Assembly: GCA_041743835.1 (NCBI GenBank) | Contig: JBGTLW010000152.1 | Span: 1-19,746 of the forward strand | Direction of reading: 5' to 3' | Source of the DNA: JBGTLW01 sp041743835 | GTDB taxonomy: Bacteria; Planctomycetota; Phycisphaerae; Phycisphaerales; Phycisphaeraceae | DNA: 19,746 bases | In this document: positions 15,207-19,746 of the stretch, in pieces | How the letters are laid out: each line of letters opens with the position of its first letter | Numbering within the stretch: position 1 is the stretch's first letter | Program-made: the position numbers and the translations under genes | The notes under the pieces: generated by a model | Told to the model about the DNA's origin: nothing | Database searches by the model: none | What the model saw: only the letters and a program-made list of their open reading frames with translations

Positions 15207-15509
15207 ATGACCACGCCAGCGCTGACCAATCCGATGACCCGCGACCAGATTATCGACCGCGATTTCCTCACCCACCGCGCGAAACTGCTGGACATCGCCG
15301 CGTACCTCGACCGCCTCGACCGATCGGGCCCCAGCAACGAAGACTTCCGTGACCTCGCCCTCCGCGACGCCATCGCCATCCTCACCGATGGCCAACCCGA
15401 TCGCGCCCGCCGCATCCTCGAATCACTCTCCGACCCCACCACCACCCCCATCGACCAAGCCCCCGGCAAAGGCGCCTCCGGCGCCTACCCCCCACCCCCT
15501 ACTTCCTAG
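15207..15509 (+). CDS. Small protein of unknown function between eboD and eboB
   Basis: The product is 100 residues. The core (about 10-80) reads MTRDQIIDRDFLTHRAKLLDIAAYLDRLDR and RDLALRDAIAILTDGQPDRARRILESLSDP, a helical, acidic and Arg-rich protein with no signal peptide, membrane segment or metal motif. The last ~20 residues (PGKGASGAYPPPPTS) come from low-complexity DNA that merges with the short repeats after it, and are probably not functional. Two starts are possible, 15207 and 15234 (M10), and neither has a Shine-Dalgarno. It lies between an EboD-type and an EboB-type gene on the same strand, so a role in the same process is likely. No family is recognised with certainty. Confidence 0.6.
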   Translation: MTTPALTNPMTRDQIIDRDFLTHRAKLLDIAAYLDRLDRSGPSNEDFRDLALRDAIAILTDGQPDRARRILESLSDPTTTPIDQAPGKGASGAYPPPPTS

Positions 15510-15536
15510 CGCCTAACCCCCAACCCCTAGCGCCTA
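15505..15536. repeat. Short direct repeat CCTAGCGCCTA
   Basis: CCTAGCGCCTA occurs at 15505-15515 and 15526-15536, 21 bp apart, with C-rich CCCCC and CCCC between. A further GCGCCTACCCC lies at 15480-15490. The first copy covers the end of the small gene and the second ends just before the TTG start of the TatD gene, so it may bear on translation of that gene. Confidence 0.55.
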
Positions 15537-15537
15537 C

Positions 15538-16347
15538 TTGCAATACATCGACCCCCACATCCACATGGTCAGCCGCGTGACCGACGACTACGAGCGCATG
15601 GCTCAGGCCGGGTGCGTCGCGGTGAGCGAGCCCGCCTTCTGGGCGGGGTTCGACCGCTCCAGCGCCCTGGGCTTCCACGACTACTTCGTCCAGCTCACCG
15701 AGTTCGAGCCTAAACGCGCGGCCGCCTTCGGCATCGCGCACCACTCCTGGCTGTGCATCAACCCAAAGGAAGCCGAGGACCCCGTCTTCGCCCGCGAGGT
15801 CATAGCCCTCATCCCGCGATTCCTCAAAGAACCCACCGTCCTGGGCATCGGCGAGATCGGCCTCAACAAAAACTCGAAAAACGAGCTGACGATCTTCGAG
15901 GAACAACTCAACCTCGCTGCGGAACACGACCAACTGGTGCTGATCCACACCCCCCACCTAGAGGACAAGCTCAAAGGCACCCGCCTGATCCTCGACGCCA
16001 TCGCCCGCGACGGCCGCATCGCCCCGCATCGCATCCTCATCGACCACGTTGAAGAACACACCATCAAGCCCGTCCTCGACGCCGGCCACTGGGCGGGCAT
16101 GACCCTCTACCCCGAAACCAAATGCACCCCCCAGCGTGCCGCCGACATGATCGAGGTCTTCGGCCCCGACCGCCTGTGCATCAACTCCGCCGGCGACTGG
16201 GGCCGCTCCGACCCCCTCGCCATCCCCAAAGCCCGCCAGGAACTCCTCTCCCGAGGCCACTCCCCGGAACTCGTCCAACGCATCACCTACGACAACCCCC
16301 GCGACTTCTTCAACCAGTCGGGCAAGTTCCGCACAAGCGCCCAATAG
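15538..16347 (+). CDS. eboB: EboB-type TatD family metal-dependent hydrolase
   Basis: The 269-residue protein is a TIM-barrel amidohydrolase-like enzyme. YIDPHIHM near the N-terminus carries the D-x-H-x-H metal site, GIGEIGLN supplies the conserved Glu, LVLIHTPHLEDK the next His, and RILIDHVEEHT another. CINSAGDWGRSDP holds a late Asp, and DNPRDFFNQSGKFR ends the protein. Typical TatD DNases have H-C-H and F-S-G variants; this form matches, from memory, the EboB subfamily. The substrate is unknown. The only start that keeps the first metal motif is TTG 15538, because a TAA lies in frame at 15514; the next ATG is 15565. There is no Shine-Dalgarno. It is the last gene of the block, and no eboC, eboE or eboF follows. 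Confidence 0.85.
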   Translation: MQYIDPHIHMVSRVTDDYERMAQAGCVAVSEPAFWAGFDRSSALGFHDYFVQLTEFEPKRAAAFGIAHHSWLCINPKEAEDPVFAREVIALIPRFLKEPTVLGIGEIGLNKNSKNELTIFEEQLNLAAEHDQLVLIHTPHLEDKLKGTRLILDAIARDGRIAPHRILIDHVEEHTIKPVLDAGHWAGMTLYPETKCTPQRAADMIEVFGPDRLCINSAGDWGRSDPLAIPKARQELLSRGHSPELVQRITYDNPRDFFNQSGKFRTSAQ

Positions 16348-16641
16348 CATAGTGGCACCCCATCTTGCTTCTCCTCGGCCGGCTGTCCATCACCGCGCAG
16401 ATGAATCATCACAAGCACGGCTGCGGATACATGCTCACATGTGGTACCCCAGATACCCCAGATTGACGGCAGCCGCCTATACAAAATGAATTATTAAGCA
16501 ACGTTGTCGTAGAGCAGCAAGCACGAAACGTCACGCAAACGCCTGTGTAGAAGCCAATTACGACGGTTTATCCGGGCATGTCCGTCCACCCTGATAGGTC
16601 TTGTGCGACACGAATTTGAGAGGATAATAGGGCCGTATTAC

Positions 16642-17040
16642 TCATCGTGTGCCGCAGGGCATATGCATAGTGCTGAGCGCCATGACAACGCGTCCGGCTA
16701 TGAGGGGTTTGAGAAACAAAGACGTGCTGCCGCGCAGTCGGTGCGGCCCGGAAGGTAACCAACCCCACCGGTGAAGCGATTCAAGCGCGGAGTGGAGAAC
16801 AGCGATCGTGCATTCACGGGCCACATTATCGATGACGGTTGCGCGCACTGGAACTGCCGCGCCACTGTTCGTTGCCAGCGACGTGAACTTCGCTATCGCA
16901 GGCGCGGGCATCGACGCCTCGGCCGCTGATAGATCAAACTTCGCCTTGGCGTCGAGTAACGCCAGGGCATTTGCCTGTGTCAAGGCCTTCGCTTCATCGA
17001 AGGCTCGTGGTGCGGGGGTAGAGGGTCGGCTCGCAAACAC
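16642..17040 (-). CDS. Possible small or decayed gene, unknown
   Basis: This frame gives 132 residues. The middle part (FDEAKALTQANALALLDAKAKFDLSAAEA and AKFTSLATNSGAAVPVRATVIDNVARECTIAVL) is helix-like and has reasonably high GC at third positions, which hints at coding. There is no clear ribosome-binding site, no domain, and the last 40 residues look non-native. It could be a fragment of a longer gene. The opposite strand also has an open frame here, so the evidence is weak. Confidence 0.25.
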   Translation of the reverse strand: MFASRPSTPAPRAFDEAKALTQANALALLDAKAKFDLSAAEASMPAPAIAKFTSLATNSGAAVPVRATVIDNVARECTIAVLHSALESLHRWGWLPSGPHRLRGSTSLFLKPLIAGRVVMALSTMHMPCGTR

Positions 17041-17122
17041 AAACGGGGTGTGTCAGCCGTAGATCCGCTCGTGGCGGGTATGCATCTGAGCATGTCAGTG
17101 TGATGTGAGCCACCTAAGCAAC

Positions 17123-17140
17123 GCGGGGCAGCAGCCCCGC
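17123..17140 (+). promoter_or_regulatory. Stem-loop just upstream of the PEP-CTERM gene
   Basis: GCGGGGC (17123-17129) pairs with GCCCCGC (17134-17140) around AGCA. It lies 15 bases before the ATG at 17156, close to the GGAG at 17150-17153. It could protect the mRNA end or tune translation. Confidence 0.35.
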
Positions 17141-17155
17141 AGAGGGTGTGGAGAT

Positions 17156-18949
17156 ATGAAGACTTTGAGTTATCGTTCGATTGCCATTGCCGCGTTTATG
17201 TCGATTTCTACGACAGTGATCAGCAGTTCTTCTGATGCGGCGGTGTTGGGAACCTACACATTTGCGGGCGGAGATCCGGCAGGGGATTTGGCCGTGCCCT
17301 CGGCGAACGGTGTTACATTCACCTCACTTACACGAGTCGGGTTGAACCAGGTAAATACAAACGACGTTTTTAACAGCAGCGGTTACTCCAGCGCCAGTTC
17401 AATAAGCACGTCCCAATATGTATCTTTTTCCGTTCAAGCGAACCCCGGCTACAAGCTTCAGATTGAGCAACTGAGTTTTGATCATGACCGCACCCACAAC
17501 AATGGGCCGGCAAGCGGCGCAGTGAGGGGGGATTGGGGAACCCAATCATTTGCGACTGGCCCAGGATTCGGCTTCAGTGTTGGTGCTAATGGTGGGCCTG
17601 TGTCAAACAGCACTTGGACATTCACCCCTTATGTCACGCCGGAAAATGGTAGTGTGGCATTTCGATTCTATGGTTGGAACAGTGGGAGTGGTAATTCGAG
17701 TAATTTACGGATGCTCCTCGACAACATCGCACTGAGCGGCGAGATCATCTCTCTCGCCAAACTCAACGCCTCCATCACACCCACCGCCACAAGAGCCCTC
17801 GTCGGCCAGACCGTCAACCTCACCGTCGGCGTCAGCAACACCGCCACCGGCGGCACACAGCAGGAAAACCTCAACTACGACATCACCGGCAGCGGCATCA
17901 CCGGCGTGCCCGCGAACGTCACCAACCAGACGCCGGGCGCGGGAGTCGTAAACCACAACCTGGGCGTCAACACCGCGACCTCCGGCACCAAGAGCGTCAA
18001 CGTCGCAAGCAATAACGCCTACAGCCTAAGCGGCATGACCAGCCTCAACTTCGACATCTACCAGGCCGCGTCGCTCACCACCAACAACAACCCGCCAGCC
18101 AAGGCCAGCGGCGACTCCCTCACCATCGCCAACGCCAACACCACCGACGGCGGGCAGCGCGCCGCAGCACAGGTCGCTTCGGTCGGCCTCACCGGCGCAC
18201 CGGGTTGGAGCGTCAGCGACATCATCGTCGGCGCGACCATCACGCAGAACACCACGCTCACCGGCACGGCGCTCTTCGACGCCACCGGCAAGCTCAACGG
18301 CGCTCACAGGGCCACCTTTTCCGCCATCCTTGAACACGACGACCAGACCATTGCCGGCACCGCCGCCAACGACCTTGGCGTGTACAACTGGAATCTGCGG
18401 CACGTCGTCAACGGCAACAACGGGAACGCCACGGCCCACCTGGTGGCGGGGCAGCAGTACGGGCATCACACGACGCGCGGGGCCGGCGGCAACAGCCGCG
18501 CCACCACCGCCGCACTCATTGGCGGTGAGACCGGCGCTGTCCGCAACGTCGCCATGACGTTCAGCGATCATGACGGCGAGGTCATCAGCGACATCGTGGA
18601 CTTGACCGGCACCATCAACGACGTCTTCGTGTTGCAGATGAACTACGACGAGTCGTTCCTCCTCGGTGATGAGGCAGACACCTATCTCGCCTGGTGGGAT
18701 GGGCTCGGCTGGGTGAACGCGGTCATGGGCAACAGCAGCGGGACGCCCGCGTTCCTTCTCGGAGCGTACGACAATAATCTGACGGTCGGCCGCTACGGTG
18801 TCGACACCGACAACAACGTGGTCTGGGCCGTGCTGGATCACAACAGCAGCTTTGCCGTGGTCTCGATCGTCCCCGAGCCGGGGACGCTGATGTTGCTCGC
18901 GGCGGGACTTATCATGATGGCACCGCGCCGTCGCGGGGTGCGGGCCTGA
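17156..18949 (+). CDS. PEP-CTERM sorted exported protein, mosaic
   Basis: The product has 597 residues from ATG 17156; GGAG lies just before it. A signal peptide (about 1-29, MKTLSYRSIAIAAFMSISTT...) starts the chain. The C-terminus has VPEPGTLMLLAAGLIMMAPRRRGVRA, which is a PEP motif, a membrane helix and a basic tail, the signal for exosortase sorting. Residues about 30-195 form a Gly/Ser/Asn-rich beta module (LGTYTFAGGDPAGDL ... LRMLLDNIALSGEI). The rest (about 200-570) has beta-rich repeats with Thr, Asn and Gly. Base composition changes abruptly near 17700: the first third is AT-rich and the remainder GC-rich. No exosortase or glycosyltransferase is in the window. The pseudopilin-like gene follows after 43 bases. 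Confidence 0.88.
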   Translation: MKTLSYRSIAIAAFMSISTTVISSSSDAAVLGTYTFAGGDPAGDLAVPSANGVTFTSLTRVGLNQVNTNDVFNSSGYSSASSISTSQYVSFSVQANPGYKLQIEQLSFDHDRTHNNGPASGAVRGDWGTQSFATGPGFGFSVGANGGPVSNSTWTFTPYVTPENGSVAFRFYGWNSGSGNSSNLRMLLDNIALSGEIISLAKLNASITPTATRALVGQTVNLTVGVSNTATGGTQQENLNYDITGSGITGVPANVTNQTPGAGVVNHNLGVNTATSGTKSVNVASNNAYSLSGMTSLNFDIYQAASLTTNNNPPAKASGDSLTIANANTTDGGQRAAAQVASVGLTGAPGWSVSDIIVGATITQNTTLTGTALFDATGKLNGAHRATFSAILEHDDQTIAGTAANDLGVYNWNLRHVVNGNNGNATAHLVAGQQYGHHTTRGAGGNSRATTAALIGGETGAVRNVAMTFSDHDGEVISDIVDLTGTINDVFVLQMNYDESFLLGDEADTYLAWWDGLGWVNAVMGNSSGTPAFLLGAYDNNLTVGRYGVDTDNNVVWAVLDHNSSFAVVSIVPEPGTLMLLAAGLIMMAPRRRGVRA

Positions 18950-18992
18950 GGGGCTTGCGTGCGACCCTATCTCTATATGGACGAGACTCAAC

Positions 18993-19746
18993 ATGACACC
19001 CTTTCGACGAAGCGCTGCGCGCCCCGCAGCTTTCACGCTCATTGAGCTCTTGGTCGTTGTGTCCATCATCGTGCTGCTGATGGGGATTCTGCTGCCGGTG
19101 CTCGGCCGGGCGCGCGAAGCGGCCAGGCAGGTGCAGTGCCTGAGCAACGCGCACCAGATCGGGATCACGACGTTCGACTTCGCGACGCAGAATAATGGCC
19201 AACTGCCAGAACTCTTCGGCATGAACGAGGCGGCCGCGGTGATCGTCATCCTCATTCAGCCCCCGCCGTTCGCGAAGGACGGCTTCGTCAACTACCACCC
19301 CGACATTCTGCTCTGCCCCAGCGACGACGACCGCGACACGATCAGCGTGAAGCAACTGGACGGCAGCACCGAGAGCTGGCCGATCAGCTACTCGCCCAAT
19401 ATCGACCTGTGGGTTCGCAAGGCTCGTCTGCATCGGCTGCTCCAGCCGTCGCGCATGGGCCTGTTCTGGGACGGGACGATGGCGAACATGCAGGGCGCGT
19501 ACCACGGCGGCAGCGGCTACGCCGACCAGCGGGCCGAGGCACGCCACATGGGCAACAAGTGCATCGTGTTCGCGGACGGCCACGCCAAGTCCGTCAAAAC
19601 AATCACCGACGACATGGTCGCCGAGAACGGCCAACCCACATCCTACGGCCCCGGCGGCGGCCCCCCAGGAGGCGGACCTCCCGGTGGCGGGCCTCCGGGT
19701 GGTGGGCCTCCAGGTGGTGGGCCTCCAGGTGGTGGGCCTCCCGGTG
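18993..19746 (+). CDS. Pseudopilin-like protein with H-X9-DG motif, runs off the window
   Basis: ATG 18993 opens a frame without a stop to the window end (251 codons). The N-terminus RRSAARPAAFTLIELLVVVS has a prepilin peptidase site before Phe (Ala at -1, Glu at +5), and a hydrophobic helix follows. CPSDDD (about 109-114) and HMGNKCIVFADGHAKSVK, whose His to Asp-Gly spacing is H-X9-DG, are typical of the large planctomycete DUF1559-like pseudopilin family. These are thought to form or decorate type II secretion or pilus-like assemblies, but their exact role is not established. The C-terminal end, from about residue 221, is the Gly/Pro repeat listed separately. It likely shares a transcript with the PEP-CTERM gene, 43 bases away. 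Confidence 0.9.
   Translation, partial: MTPFRRSAARPAAFTLIELLVVVSIIVLLMGILLPVLGRAREAARQVQCLSNAHQIGITTFDFATQNNGQLPELFGMNEAAAVIVILIQPPPFAKDGFVNYHPDILLCPSDDDRDTISVKQLDGSTESWPISYSPNIDLWVRKARLHRLLQPSRMGLFWDGTMANMQGAYHGGSGYADQRAEARHMGNKCIVFADGHAKSVKTITDDMVAENGQPTSYGPGGGPPGGGPPGGGPPGGGPPGGGPPGGGPPG
19653..19746 (+). repeat. 15-bp tandem repeat coding GGGPP
   Basis: The unit is GGTGGTGGGCCTCCN, in frame as Gly-Gly-Gly-Pro-Pro. Six full copies start at 19653, 19668, 19683, 19698, 19713 and 19728, and a seventh is cut by the window. The first copies differ at several third positions while the last three are almost identical, suggesting recent expansion at the 3' side. Confidence 0.9.

Larger units (their letters stand above)
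16348..17155. other. Region without convincing genes, possible decayed DNA
   Basis: The stretch is mixed in base composition, AT-rich around 16470-16660. No frame has a recognisable domain. A minus-strand open frame (16642-17040) has a helical, Ala-rich peptide and is listed separately. No terminator with a T-run is seen after the TatD gene. The region ends in a stem-loop before the PEP-CTERM gene. Confidence 0.5.

Noticed and set aside
18026..19255. Minus-strand open frame (409 aa) across the PEP-CTERM and pseudopilin genes
   Set aside because: It overlaps two genes with clear signals and is a GC-frame artefact.
1..19746. tRNA, rRNA or known riboswitch
   Set aside because: I looked for tRNA T-arm text such as GGTTCGAATCC and for recognisable riboswitch cores on both strands and found none convincing; a covariance-model search was not possible.

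Overview
The window is GC-rich bacterial chromosomal DNA, most consistent with a planctomycete, probably of the Phycisphaerae type. This rests on several features seen together: a PEP-CTERM exported protein next to a pseudopilin with an H-X9-DG motif, futalosine-route menaquinone biosynthesis (MqnC), a DUF3553-type protein, and Ebo-type genes. The assignment is from gene content only and was not checked by a search.

Layout. Positions 1-2738 (minus strand): the first codons of a probable transposase, an AT-rich HNH-type protein, and mqnC, which carries in-frame Gly/Pro-rich repeat insertions. Positions 2861-4126 (plus): an exported HExxH metalloprotease-like protein. Positions 4276-5194 (minus): two small AT-richer genes, one secreted HEAT-like protein and one two-helix membrane protein. 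Positions 5237-7811 (minus): frr, pyrH, a YacP-like NYN-domain gene and a receiver-only response regulator. Positions 7812-8446 are non-coding, with a direct repeat and a promoter-like site. Positions 8447-16347 (plus): a DUF3553-like protein, ligA, a secreted CBM9-like protein preceded by a sigma-28-like promoter and a structured leader, aroA, an EboD-type sugar phosphate cyclase, a REP-like palindromic repeat pair, a small conserved-looking protein, and an EboB-type TatD hydrolase. Positions 16348-17155 hold no convincing gene. Positions 17156-19746 (plus): a PEP-CTERM protein with a base-composition break inside it, then a pseudopilin-like gene that runs off the window in a Gly/Gly/Gly/Pro/Pro repeat.

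How the genes fit together. frr, pyrH, ligA, mqnC and aroA are housekeeping genes for translation recycling, UTP synthesis, DNA joining, menaquinone and aromatic amino acids. The most interesting block is 13919-16347. The cyclase and TatD hydrolase match the EboD and EboB components of the Ebo operon, which is linked to moving a metabolic precursor to the periplasm. Here they flank an uncharacterised ~100-residue protein, and no eboA, eboC, eboE or eboF is visible. Further notable points are the repeat invasion of mqnC, a TACNAT box 6-10 nt before five start codons (suggesting leaderless transcripts), and the FliA-like promoter at 11501-11528.
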